19,508 bases of DNA from MFZZ01 sp964610165 (GCA_964610165.1 CAZSUZ010000023.1:1-19508); one strand, 5' to 3'. Shown: positions 1 to 7,081, numbered from the stretch's first letter. Notes: generated by a model not told the origin, from the letters alone. Made by a program: numbers and translations.

Positions 1-41
1 GGGAGCAGATTTTATGCTAAATGTACGAAGTGAAAACTACT

Positions 42-50
42 TGATATACT
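42..50 (+). promoter_or_regulatory. extended -10 promoter for the gene at 57
   Basis: TG-A-TATACT, an extended -10 element, ends 6 nt before the ATG at 57. This places the transcription start at or next to the A of the start codon, so the message is probably leaderless. No Shine-Dalgarno is present. Confidence 0.6.
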
Positions 51-56
51 TTCATT

Positions 57-425
57 ATGAATATTTTTGTTACGCATTCTAGTAACTTTGACTTTAAAAA
101 TGAACTATATATCCCCTTAAGGAAATCTGAACTCAATAATCTACATACTATTTTTTTACCTCACGAAGAGGAAAATGATGAAGTATTAACAAAAGATAAT
201 ATAAAAAAGAGTGATATTGTTCTTGCAGAAGTTTCATTCCCATCTACAGGACAAGGAATTGAATTAGGATGGGCAAATATATATCAAGTACCAATAATTT
301 GTATATATAAAATTAATTCAAAGATCTCTAGTTCTTTAAATTTATTAACAGATAAATTTGTAATTTATGAGAATTCAAATGATATGGTTCAAAAGCTAAT
401 AGATTATTTGAATGAAGGGAAGTAA
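57..425 (+). CDS. Nucleoside 2-deoxyribosyltransferase-like protein
   Basis: A 122-residue cytoplasmic protein resembling the nucleoside 2-deoxyribosyltransferase / deoxynucleoside-monophosphate N-glycosidase (Rcl/DNPH1-like) superfamily. Family members cleave or transfer the N-glycosidic bond of deoxynucleosides or deoxynucleotides. The sequence shows the family block SDIVLAEVSFPSTGQGIELG (residues 52-71), with the Asp of the DxxxAE segment (D53) and the Glu of GIELG (E69) that acts as the catalytic nucleophile in relatives. The N-terminus MNIFVTHSS is a typical first strand. Length is close to that of short family members. The start is fixed by a promoter ending 6 nt upstream. The next gene is 83 nt downstream with its own promoter, so no operon is implied. 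Substrate (nucleoside or nucleotide) cannot be told. The family call is fairly secure; the activity is inferred. Confidence 0.75.
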   Translation: MNIFVTHSSNFDFKNELYIPLRKSELNNLHTIFLPHEEENDEVLTKDNIKKSDIVLAEVSFPSTGQGIELGWANIYQVPIICIYKINSKISSSLNLLTDKFVIYENSNDMVQKLIDYLNEGK

Positions 426-495
426 ATTTCAACATGATTCATTAAAGCGAGCAGTATACTTACAAAATTAACAGAAAAAAGTTCTTACTCTGTAT

Positions 496-501
496 TAAAA
501 T
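496..501 (+). promoter_or_regulatory. -10-like element for the gene at 509
   Basis: TAAAAT ends 7 nt before the ATG at 509, the same spacing seen at many starts in this window. No convincing -35 is visible. It is the weakest part of the case for this gene's start. Confidence 0.4.
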
Positions 502-508
502 AAATAAT

Positions 509-1012
509 ATGAGTAAACTAATCACATGTCTCTGGTTCGCCAATAATGACGGAGAAGAGGCAATAAAATATTATATAGACACTTTTAATTCTGCTCCAGG
601 AGAACATACAGCAAAACTGGGAGATATCACAAAAGCGCCTAAGGCATCTGAAGAAGTTTCTGGTAGACCAGAAGGATCTGTCCTAACAGCTGAATGTGAG
701 CTGGATGGAATAAGTTTTATGGCTCTTAATGGTGGCCCTATGGAACAATTCAAACTTAATGGTGGCACGTCTTATATAGTTGAATGCGAAACACAAGAAG
801 AAATTGATTTTTTCTGGGAAAAACTTTCTGCAGTTCCTGAAGCTGAACAATGCGGATGGTGCACCGACAAATTTGGTGTAACATGGCAAATAGTTCCAAG
901 AATTTTGGATGAAATGATGCGAGAGAGCCCTGAAAAAGCTGAAGCGGTAACTGCTGCTTTTATGCCAATGAAGAAAATTGACCTTGAAACAATAAAAAAA
1001 GCAGGTGAATAA
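509..1012 (+). CDS. PhnB-like VOC family protein (3-demethylubiquinone-9 3-methyltransferase domain type)
   Basis: A 167-residue soluble protein of the vicinal-oxygen-chelate superfamily, PhnB-like branch. The family opening is ITCLWFANNDGEEAIKYY (residues 5-22), where relatives have a phenylalanine or tryptophan, then a gap, then EEAxxFY. The closing block is GWCTDKFGVTWQIVP (about residues 116-130), matching the family's GWLxDKFGVSWQIVP. A full single domain is present with no signal peptide. Relatives are often labelled 3-demethylubiquinone methyltransferase, but most have no proven reaction, so no enzyme activity is claimed. Several hand-counted lines of this gene are about 40% G+C, against about 25-33% in the preceding gene, which suggests recent acquisition. 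It converges on the gene ending at 1046, with 33 nt between them. Confidence 0.85.
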   Translation: MSKLITCLWFANNDGEEAIKYYIDTFNSAPGEHTAKLGDITKAPKASEEVSGRPEGSVLTAECELDGISFMALNGGPMEQFKLNGGTSYIVECETQEEIDFFWEKLSAVPEAEQCGWCTDKFGVTWQIVPRILDEMMRESPEKAEAVTAAFMPMKKIDLETIKKAGE

Positions 1013-1031
1013 AGAGGTATTTAATGCACTA

Positions 1032-1060
1032 GAAAACGATCGTATTTACATAATACGATC
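1032..1060 (-). terminator. Intrinsic terminator of the cupredoxin gene, overlapping its stop codon
   Basis: A perfect 9-bp stem (GATCGTATT at 1038-1046 with AATACGATC at 1052-1060) has a 5-nt loop. On the minus strand it is followed by GTTTTCT. The stem includes the last codons and the stop of the minus-strand gene. On the plus strand no T-run follows, so it serves the minus strand. Confidence 0.6.
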
Positions 1061-2500
1061 AGGTGTTTCGATCCAATTTAGTTTTGATTGTTCTACACGA
1101 TCAAAACATTCAAGTTGAGCTTTACTATCTAAATCTTGGCATAAATTATCACTAACTATTGACCAATTTTCGAATTGTTGGAAAATCATTCCAGCAGCAG
1201 CAGCAATGATACAATTGTTATATTGTTCTTCCATTTCAAAAATACTACACCATTTTCTGATAGCTTCTTCGTTCGCTTGTGATTTATTACCAATGTTCCA
1301 TCCTATGCTTTCAACACAATAATATCTAAGAATATCGTCATTGCTAGATAGGCATGTTTCAGTGAGTTCTTTGTTTGAAAGTCTAAAACGTCTAACCATG
1401 ACACCTGTTTGGTTAACCATACAAGCCTTCTTATACTTATCTTCTATACTATTGCAAGGATATAATGGGTCCTCTTTTTTGTAATAATCTTTAGAAGAAG
1501 TAGATGAGAATTCCATAAAAACACCACCTTGACAAAATTCTGAACCTCGTTTTAAATCATCGCAAGTTTTTAATGCATTTGAAAGGTCTTCTGATTTATA
1601 ATATGTTGCAATACCATGACCTATTCCATGAATACAAGTACCCCATCGTTTAGAGCCACTTTTTTCAAGACTATCACATGAGTCAACAAGCTCAGGTATC
1701 TTATCAAGATTATCAGCAAGAGCGACGGTTGTAAATCCATGAGAGCATCCATATACGAATTCATAAGTACAAATTTTTAAACCTTTACTTCCTTCAATTT
1801 CATATAGTCTCTTACCAAAGTGATGTGCAAGATTATGCGCGGTTGATATAGCGAAGGGATCATGATTATTTTTATATACATTCAGAATAAATTCCCATGT
1901 CAGTTCAAAACCTTTTTCACGAATAATCTTATCAATAATTTTTTTTTGACTTGATTCTTCAAGTTTCAGAAAACTATCATGATCATTAACATATAAATTA
2001 TAAGTAGAACTCTGTAAAGGAACAATCAAATTAAAATTTTTAATTATCCTATTACGAATAAAATTTAATACATAGGAATTGTTAACAATTTGATTATCTT
2101 TTTTTTTAGTTTGGTCTACTTTTGTTAATTTTTCTTCATCAGAAATAATCAGAAGACCTTCTTTATGAGGATATAGATGATCATGGTAGTTCAAAACTCC
2201 CTTTTTTTGTGGTATAAAAGTCCAGTGCTCTCCTGGCAATATTTCTTTACCAGGATCAAACTCAGGGTAATTAGAACGTGTGGGATGTGGATTGCTGGCG
2301 GGCCAATGTGAAACAGAGTCTTTGTTTATAAATGTTATTGAAGAATCTGTACTAATAGATATAGAATACGGCTCAAAACCATTCTTAGTTATATTAACAA
2401 CATTAACATTATGTTCTTCATTATGAGCATAAGTATAGTTTTTGAAAAAGGGGAAAAAAATTAAAAAAATGGCTGTTAAAAAGTATATTCTGCATTTCAT
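1046..2500 (-). CDS. Secreted cupredoxin-like protein with tandem cysteine-pair repeats
   Basis: A 484-residue exported protein. Residues 1-25 form a signal peptide (hydrophobic core LTAIFLIFFPFF, likely cut after YTYA). Residues about 32-122 are a cupredoxin-like domain with H65 in VSHWP and the NYHDHLYPHKEG segment (104-115). The usual copper-ligand cysteine is absent at that loop, so a blue type-1 site is unlikely. Residues about 200-470 are cysteine-rich: C244/252, 275/289, 313/323, 349/360, 383/395, 418/430 and 454/465 give seven pairs at a period of about 35 residues. Several second cysteines are followed by small or Gly-rich segments (CSHGF, CIHGIGHG, CQGG). Histidines H222, H226, H227, H254, H291 and H295 cluster in the first repeats. 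This recalls Sel1-type disulfide-bonded helical repeats, but I do not recognise the family. The likely role is extracytoplasmic metal binding or a redox scaffold; this is inference. Confidence 0.85.
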   Translation of the reverse strand: MKCRIYFLTAIFLIFFPFFKNYTYAHNEEHNVNVVNITKNGFEPYSISISTDSSITFINKDSVSHWPASNPHPTRSNYPEFDPGKEILPGEHWTFIPQKKGVLNYHDHLYPHKEGLLIISDEEKLTKVDQTKKKDNQIVNNSYVLNFIRNRIIKNFNLIVPLQSSTYNLYVNDHDSFLKLEESSQKKIIDKIIREKGFELTWEFILNVYKNNHDPFAISTAHNLAHHFGKRLYEIEGSKGLKICTYEFVYGCSHGFTTVALADNLDKIPELVDSCDSLEKSGSKRWGTCIHGIGHGIATYYKSEDLSNALKTCDDLKRGSEFCQGGVFMEFSSTSSKDYYKKEDPLYPCNSIEDKYKKACMVNQTGVMVRRFRLSNKELTETCLSSNDDILRYYCVESIGWNIGNKSQANEEAIRKWCSIFEMEEQYNNCIIAAAAGMIFQQFENWSIVSDNLCQDLDSKAQLECFDRVEQSKLNWIETPDRIM

Positions 2501-2536
2501 ACATAAGTTCGGCTTGTGTATCTAGATCAGTAGCGT

Positions 2537-2542
2537 ATTATA
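2537..2542 (-). promoter_or_regulatory. -10 element upstream of the cupredoxin gene
   Basis: TATAAT on the minus strand lies 36 nt before the ATG at 2500, implying a 5' leader of about 30 nt with no Shine-Dalgarno. No good -35 was found. Confidence 0.4.
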
Positions 2543-2649
2543 AATCTGCAGGTATTGCACATTCGCGTCTTATATCTACTGTTTCAAGCATAACAAGAAA
2601 AATTCATTTTCTAAGTTATAAGACCAAGTATATCAGAATCAACTATTTC

Positions 2650-2754
2650 CTATAGCCATAATTTTTTTATTTCTTCCCATCGTTGCTTTATTTCTCTAAT
2701 ATATCTCAATTCCTGAAAAGCTTGAATAATTGAGCTGAAATCTATTTGAAGCAT
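2650..2754 (-). pseudogene. Short ORF or remnant, unrecognised
   Basis: A minus-strand frame beginning with ATG at 2754 encodes 34 residues rich in charged helical sequence, ending EIKQRWEEIKKLWL. The frame stays open upstream for about 25 more codons without a start, overlapping the plus-strand remnant at 2763-2963. No promoter or Shine-Dalgarno is visible. It looks like the tail of a broken gene. The flanking sequence 2501-2649 holds only the cupredoxin promoter. Confidence 0.25.
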
Positions 2755-2762
2755 CTCCGTAA

Positions 2763-2963
2763 CATAAATTAATACAAGCCGCAGAAAGAATTCGGAAAAA
2801 GGCTTTTGCTGAACCAGATAGATTACTAGAAGGATCTATAGAAGATATTAAAGAGCTATCTGATGTGGTTTTAACCCAAGACGATTATGTTGAAGTTGAA
2901 GAGGATGTTGAAAAAGTGAGAGAAAGATTTTTAAAACATTATTTTTCTAAAAACAAGAGTTAA
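2763..2963 (+). pseudogene. Headless ORF remnant, unrecognised
   Basis: A plus-strand frame opens after a TAA at 2760-2762 and runs to a TAA at 2961-2963 with no ATG, GTG or TTG suitable as a start. Its translation is strongly protein-like, with AAERIRKKAFAEPDRLLEG early and VEVEEDVEKVRERFLKHYF near the end, the kind of acidic/basic helix a real protein has. It is probably the C-terminal part of a gene that lost its beginning. The following 2964-3056 holds nothing recognisable. Confidence 0.3.
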
Positions 2964-3056
2964 CTAAAGAGATCTAAAATAGATTCAAAAGTTGTTTATT
3001 ATTTGGAGCCTACATCAAATTTTCAAACCTTAAAAACAGGATGATAACACCTAATA

Positions 3057-3065
3057 TGATATTAT
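3057..3065 (+). promoter_or_regulatory. extended -10 promoter for the gene at 3073
   Basis: TG-A-TATTAT ends 7 nt before the ATG at 3073, so a leaderless message is expected. Confidence 0.55.
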
Positions 3066-3072
3066 TTACTAT

Positions 3073-3510
3073 ATGAATATCGATACAACTGCTCCATTAA
3101 TTGGAAAAAAAGATATTGAAATAAATGCTCCAGTTCACCATGTTTGGGCTATTCAAACAGATATTGAAAGCTGGCCAAAATGGCAAAAGGACATTTCCAG
3201 TGTAAATATTGAAGGTAAATTAACTAAAGGGACTGTTTTTAAATGGAAAGCTATGGGAATGAATATTACTTCAGTGTTACAAGAAGTTAATGAGAATAAA
3301 ATAATCGGTTGGTCTGGAAAGTCTATCGGTATGAATGCTATACATGTTTGGAAGTTTGAGAAACAAGGAAATAAAACAATAGTTACAACAGAAGAATCAT
3401 TATCTGGTTGGTTCCCGATGTTAATCAGACTATTTAAACCAGATTTTCTTGAACAATCACTTTCAAAATCTTTATTAAATTTAAAGAATCAGGCGGAGAA
3501 AACAAAATAG
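3073..3510 (+). CDS. SRPBCC (START-like) family protein
   Basis: A 145-residue soluble protein of the SRPBCC / polyketide cyclase-like helix-grip fold. These proteins bind hydrophobic ligands in a deep cavity. Visible hallmarks are the N-terminal strand KKDIEINAPVHHVWAIQTD (13-31), the helix and turn WPKWQKD (34-40), the central strand pattern GTVFKWKAMGMNITSVLQ, the IIGWSGKS turn, and the C-terminal amphipathic helix LEQSLSKSLLNLKNQAE (126-142). Length matches single-domain members. An extended -10 ends 7 nt upstream of the ATG and supports this start. It stands alone on its strand with 117 nt before the next gene, so it is probably a single-gene unit. The ligand cannot be predicted. Confidence 0.8.
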   Translation: MNIDTTAPLIGKKDIEINAPVHHVWAIQTDIESWPKWQKDISSVNIEGKLTKGTVFKWKAMGMNITSVLQEVNENKIIGWSGKSIGMNAIHVWKFEKQGNKTIVTTEESLSGWFPMLIRLFKPDFLEQSLSKSLLNLKNQAEKTK

Positions 3511-3612
3511 CTAAGATATTTTCTATTAGGTTGAATAAAAAAACTTTAAACTTTATTTCAGACTGACTTGTATTTTGTTTGTTACATATACATTTAACTA
3601 TTTATTTGCCCT

Positions 3613-3621
3613 TGATACACT
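3613..3621 (+). promoter_or_regulatory. extended -10 promoter for the gene at 3628
   Basis: TG-A-TACACT ends 6 nt before the ATG at 3628, the same arrangement as at 57 and 3073. Confidence 0.5.
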
Positions 3622-3627
3622 TTACTT

Positions 3628-4290
3628 ATGACTAAAAAAATAAAAAAGTATGAAGCTAATGATAAAAAAGTTTCTAGTTTAGAAGGTAAATTTATGAGTA
3701 CAACGTTTATTATTTTTGTTTTTTCTATTGGTTTAACTGCATTTATTTTATTATTTCCTTCATACAGCAATCTTTCAATTTTTTCAAAAGGAGAATTTAT
3801 GTATATAGAATCGATTGGGATATTTTTATTGTATCTATTAATTAGTTTGCTAATTCAATCTTTCATTACTAAAAATTTTTTTCTTACACCAATAAAACAT
3901 GTACTAGCAAAATATAGTATATTCCTTCTAGCAATTGGAATACATACTGTTATTATGCTGATTGTAATTCTTAACTTATGGATTCGTTTTGAAGTTAAAA
4001 CACAATGTCAAAATGCTACAAGAGAATACAATAAACATTGTGTAGAAAGTTTAATATATCTAGTAAAGGATAATGGGAAAAATTATAGAGCAAGAAATGA
4101 TGCAATCTGGACATTAGGACAGTTGGGAGATAAAAGATCTTTACCTGTGTTGCAAAGTTTGTATACTGGAGTAATTCCAAACAGGGAACCACTTGATAAA
4201 GGAATCAGTCAATATGAATTAAAAAAAGCTATTAATCTTGTGAATAGTGGTACAAATTTTTTTGCTTTTTTTTTGGCGACATGGTATTGA
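3628..4290 (+). CDS. Membrane protein with C-terminal HEAT-like repeat
   Basis: A 220-residue protein of no recognised function. A basic N-terminus (MTKKIKKYEANDKK) precedes three predicted membrane helices at about 23-43, 60-80 and 97-118. The remaining 100 residues form a soluble domain with two cysteines (C127, C138) and one clear HEAT-type repeat, YRARNDAIWTLGQLGDKRSL (153-172), continuing PVLQSLYTG. HEAT repeats usually mediate protein contacts. The C-terminus ends NFFAFFLATWY and is encoded by long T-runs, so a replication or sequencing slip there cannot be excluded. The start is supported by an extended -10 ending 6 nt upstream. The 222 nt after it (4291-4512) contain only weak, startless frames. 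Confidence 0.7.
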   Translation: MTKKIKKYEANDKKVSSLEGKFMSTTFIIFVFSIGLTAFILLFPSYSNLSIFSKGEFMYIESIGIFLLYLLISLLIQSFITKNFFLTPIKHVLAKYSIFLLAIGIHTVIMLIVILNLWIRFEVKTQCQNATREYNKHCVESLIYLVKDNGKNYRARNDAIWTLGQLGDKRSLPVLQSLYTGVIPNREPLDKGISQYELKKAINLVNSGTNFFAFFLATWY

Positions 4291-4497
4291 GTATAAAATG
4301 AGTAACTAAATTACCTACTTTTTACATTTTTTATCTTCGACGTTGCTTCGTATTGGACAAACACTTAACATTGGTTGTTAATTTCATACTTATTTATTCT
4401 ATAAGTATAAAAGGCGTACTAATATATTACCTGAAGAAATACACAAAAAAGATATAGAATTTAAGATAGTACAACAGTACAAATTATATTATCAGTT

Positions 4498-4503
4498 TAA
4501 ACT
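4498..4503 (+). promoter_or_regulatory. -10-like element for the gene at 4513
   Basis: TAAACT ends 9 nt before the ATG at 4513. It fits the window's pattern but is only a moderate match. Confidence 0.35.
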
Positions 4504-4512
4504 ATTTTTTTT

Positions 4513-4851
4513 ATGAATGATTTAATACATGGCGTTTGTATTCCCTGTGAAGAAGGTGGTGACCCAATGACAGAAGAACAAATGAATAAATACACACCAC
4601 AGGTTCCTGAATGGCAGATTATAGAAAAAGAATCTGTTGCTAAATTACAAAGAGAATTTAAGTTTAAAAACTTTGTAGAAGCAATTTCATTTGCAGATAA
4701 AGTTGGGATTTTAGCAGAAGAAAATGGCCATCATCCACGCTTAATTATTGATTGGGGAAAAGTGATAGTACTTTGGTGGACACACGCAGTAAAAGGATTA
4801 CATAGAAATGATTTTATAATGGCTGCAAAAACAGATGAACTTTATAAATGA
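4513..4851 (+). CDS. Pterin-4a-carbinolamine dehydratase
   Basis: A 112-residue member of the PCD/DCoH family. Members dehydrate 4a-hydroxytetrahydropterin during pterin cofactor recycling, and many bacterial ones have additional or unknown roles. The N-terminal CIPCEEGGDPMTEEQ block (9-23) is typical of bacterial homologues and supports the first ATG over the internal one at codon 19. The active-site motif is present: EENGHHPRL (69-77) with H73-H74-P75, the following aromatic W81, H91 in WWTHAVKGL and D100. Length is normal. A weak -10-like element ends 9 nt upstream. No aromatic amino-acid hydroxylase lies in the window, so the pathway is open. The gene converges on a small minus-strand ORF ending 2 nt away. 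Confidence 0.9.
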   Translation: MNDLIHGVCIPCEEGGDPMTEEQMNKYTPQVPEWQIIEKESVAKLQREFKFKNFVEAISFADKVGILAEENGHHPRLIIDWGKVIVLWWTHAVKGLHRNDFIMAAKTDELYK

Positions 4852-4852
4852 G

Positions 4853-5056
4853 TTATTCTTTTTCCATTAGAGCTAAAACTTTTTTTGTCGTATTTAGATT
4901 ACGTATTGTCATTTCTTTATAAATTTTTTTACTAGCTAACTTATTAAATTTACTTTTAGTTAGCTGACTCATTAGTGTTGTCATATACAAGACGGCCGGA
5001 TCAACTTGTAACGTGTCAACTTCTTCTTTAAGTTCTATTTCTTTTACGGCATCCTC
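4853..5056 (-). pseudogene. Small protein gene with a disrupted or unseen start
   Basis: A minus-strand frame of 68 codons runs from just after a TGA at 5057-5059 to a TAA at 4853. Its translation begins EDAVKEIELKEEVDTLQVDP and later has LTKSKFNKLASKKIYKEM, a charged helical composition typical of a real small protein. No in-frame start occurs until codon 23-25 (TTG 4990, ATG 4984). An ATG at 5060 is one base out of frame. Removing a single A would join it in frame as MEDAVKEIELK. A -10-like TATAAA lies just upstream on the minus strand. The simplest reading is a 68-residue gene with a 1-nt insertion, natural or an assembly error. The short alternative is a 43-residue ORF from 4984. Family unknown. 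Confidence 0.4.
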
Positions 5057-5091
5057 TCATGTTTTATACAAAAGGAATAATAATTGACCAA

Positions 5092-5346
5092 ATGCCTAGA
5101 AAATTGTATGAAGAAACTTATGGGAAACCATTTGAATTACAAGATGCAGAAATCATTGTTAATAATGCATTTTGTCCTTCAAAAGAATTAGAACATGAAA
5201 AATTACTTTCAATGGGTTATTCATTTCAAGGTTTGCGATTGTCACAGACAGCGTTTATAAATGATGGAGAATTAAATGTTCGTTCTGCATTTACATATCC
5301 ATTTGAACCTATTGCTATTGTCTACTATAAAGCACCACGTCAATAA
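5092..5346 (+). CDS. Small uncharacterised protein
   Basis: An 84-residue protein that I do not recognise. It is soluble in composition, with no signal peptide or membrane helix, and ends with an alternating strand-like segment (FEPIAIVYYKAPRQ). An upstream in-frame ATG at 5059 would add 11 residues (MFYTKGIIIDQ). I prefer 5092 because AATAAT ends 7 nt before it, the spacing seen across the window, and because 5059 would overlap the apparent start of the divergent small gene on the minus strand. After the stop, a weak 5-bp stem with a T-run (5340-5362) may act as a terminator. The downstream nuclease gene has its own promoter. Confidence 0.6.
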   Translation: MPRKLYEETYGKPFELQDAEIIVNNAFCPSKELEHEKLLSMGYSFQGLRLSQTAFINDGELNVRSAFTYPFEPIAIVYYKAPRQ

Positions 5347-5377
5347 TTAATTGATGTTTTTTATTCTGTATATCCTG

Positions 5378-5383
5378 TACAAT
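5378..5383 (+). promoter_or_regulatory. -10 element for the gene at 5391
   Basis: TACAAT ends exactly 7 nt before the ATG at 5391. The same hexamer and spacing serve the FKBP gene on the other strand (7082-7087). Confidence 0.55.
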
Positions 5384-5390
5384 AAAACAA

Positions 5391-6740
5391 ATGAAAATAA
5401 CATTCATGGGTGCAGCTGGTACGGTTACAGGCTCATCTTATATATTAACTTCAGATTCAGGCAGATCAATTCTTATTGATTTAGGTATGTTTCAAGGAAC
5501 TTCAGAAATTGATGCACTTAACTATCAACCATATATTTATGATTGTAGTAAATTAGTTGGGGCAATCTTAACGCATGCACATTTAGACCATTGTGGAAGA
5601 CTTCCTATTCTTCTTCCAAAGGGATATAAAGATAAAATATGGATGACTTCTGCAACGCGAGATCTAACAGAAATATCGTTGCTGGATAGTGCACAAATTG
5701 CAATTACAGACAAAGCAAAAATTTTGTACGATAAAGAATTAGCATACAAAACCATTGATAGATTCAAAACACAAGAATATAGACAAGAATTTCAAGTTGG
5801 AGATTTTGCAGTTACATTTCGAGATGCTGGACATATTTTAGGATCAGCAATTTTGGAAATAGAAGATAAACGTTCAAACTCAGATTTCAAAAAAATAGTA
5901 TTTAGTGGAGATATTGGTAATTATCCAGAAGATTTAGTATTGGAAACAGAAATGATAGAAAATGCAGATATTGTAGTTATGGAATCAACATACGGAGATA
6001 GACTTCATCCAGAGGAAGATGCAGAAGCAATGTTAAAAGCAGAAATTAATGCAATTGAGGCTTCTGGTGGTACTTTGTTGATTCCTGCTTTTGCTCTAGA
6101 AAGAACACAAGAATTATTACACATGTTGATGCATCTTAAAAAAGAAGGAAAAATTAAGGCAGGAACGCCTATTTTTTTGGATAGTCCTATGGCTGAAAAA
6201 GCAACCATGATTTATGGTGATTATAAAAATTTGTTTAATGAACACGTTTTAAATGATATAGAGGAAGGTGCACTTTTTGAATTTGTTGGTTTAGAAATGA
6301 TTGAAAAAAGAAGTCAAAGTCGAGGTTTACATTTCCATCAAGGTGCAAAAGTAATTATTGCAGGAAGTGGTATGATGAGCGGTGGCAGAATTGTAGGTCA
6401 TGCTGCAAATTATTTATCAAATCCTAAAACAAGATTACTAATTGTTGGATATCAAGGTGAAGAAACATTAGGACGAGAACTTATGGAAGGTAAAAAACAA
6501 GTTGTCATTGAAGGTCAATTAATAAATGTAAAAGCAACAGTAACAACAACGCATGCAATGAGTTCACATGCAGATCAACAACAACTTATGGATTGGTTAA
6601 AACATATTAAAAATGTAAAAAAAGTAGTTTTGACACATGGAGAAGACACATCCAGAGATGTTCTTTCAAAACGGATAACAGAAGAATTGGGTATTCAACA
6701 AGTTTATCTGCCTCAAATACACGAGGAAATTAAATTTTAG
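5391..6740 (+). CDS. Beta-CASP metallo-beta-lactamase fold ribonuclease (YSH1-type)
   Basis: A 449-residue cytoplasmic enzyme of the RNA-processing metallo-beta-lactamase group (MBL, beta-CASP and RMMBL domains). These zinc enzymes cut RNA, and some also degrade it from the 5' end. The metal-binding motif is THAHLDHCGRLP (61-72), with H62, H64, D66 and H67. Further ligands are H148 in DAGHILGSA and D174 in SGDIGN. The beta-CASP segments are MESTYGDR (197-204, E198), IPAFALERTQE (231-241) and H393 in SSHAD. The RMMBL segment has H416 in LTHGE. It is full length and has no KH domain, so it is the bacterial YSH1-like type and not the archaeal KH-CPSF. A -10 ends 7 nt upstream. It converges on the FKBP gene with a 1-nt gap. 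The exact RNA targets are unknown. Confidence 0.9.
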   Translation: MKITFMGAAGTVTGSSYILTSDSGRSILIDLGMFQGTSEIDALNYQPYIYDCSKLVGAILTHAHLDHCGRLPILLPKGYKDKIWMTSATRDLTEISLLDSAQIAITDKAKILYDKELAYKTIDRFKTQEYRQEFQVGDFAVTFRDAGHILGSAILEIEDKRSNSDFKKIVFSGDIGNYPEDLVLETEMIENADIVVMESTYGDRLHPEEDAEAMLKAEINAIEASGGTLLIPAFALERTQELLHMLMHLKKEGKIKAGTPIFLDSPMAEKATMIYGDYKNLFNEHVLNDIEEGALFEFVGLEMIEKRSQSRGLHFHQGAKVIIAGSGMMSGGRIVGHAANYLSNPKTRLLIVGYQGEETLGRELMEGKKQVVIEGQLINVKATVTTTHAMSSHADQQQLMDWLKHIKNVKKVVLTHGEDTSRDVLSKRITEELGIQQVYLPQIHEEIKF

Positions 6741-6741
6741 A

Positions 6742-7074
6742 TTACATTATCTCCAGTAATTCTACTTCAAAAATGAGTGTTGAATTGGCAGGAATTGGGC
6801 CAATTGCACGAGATCCATACCCAAGTTCAGGAGGAATAATAAGTTTTCGTTTTCCACCAATTTTCATGCCTAATACACCTTCATCCCAACCTTTAATAAC
6901 GTGGCCAACACCAATTTGTGTAATGAATGGTTCATCTCGATCAAGTGAACTGTCAAACTTAGTATTATCTTCAAGTGTTCCAGTGTAATGAATTACCACT
7001 GTATCACCACTTTGAACTTCTTGACCTGTACCTGGGGTTATATCTTCAATCTGAAGTGTATTTTTATTTGTCAT
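6742..7074 (-). CDS. FKBP-type peptidyl-prolyl cis-trans isomerase
   Basis: A 110-residue single-domain cytoplasmic FKBP that catalyses cis-trans isomerisation of proline peptide bonds in folding proteins. Nearly every active-site residue of human FKBP12 is present at a constant offset of +4: Y30, F40, D41, R46, F50, V59, I60, W63 and Y86. F102 closes the pocket. The GTG-containing start region (ITPGTGQEVQSGDTVVIHYT) and the GSRAIGPIPANSTLIFEVEL tail are canonical. No signal peptide or membrane anchor is present. On the minus strand, TACAAT ends 7 nt before the ATG. It is divergent from the TerC gene across a 73-nt region that holds both promoters. Confidence 0.95.
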   Translation of the reverse strand: MTNKNTLQIEDITPGTGQEVQSGDTVVIHYTGTLEDNTKFDSSLDRDEPFITQIGVGHVIKGWDEGVLGMKIGGKRKLIIPPELGYGSRAIGPIPANSTLIFEVELLEIM

Positions 7075-7081
7075 TTTGTAA

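Noticed and set aside
4388..4515. Startless plus-strand frame of about 44 codons before the dehydratase gene (contains RRTNILPEEIHKKDIEFKIV)
   Set aside because: No start codon, no promoter, and the last codons run into the next gene's upstream T-run. It could be a decayed gene but the support is too thin.
5340..5362. Terminator after the small protein gene
   Set aside because: The stem is only 5 A/T-rich base pairs (TCAAT/ATTGA). The T-run is real but the hairpin is too weak to list as a firm feature.
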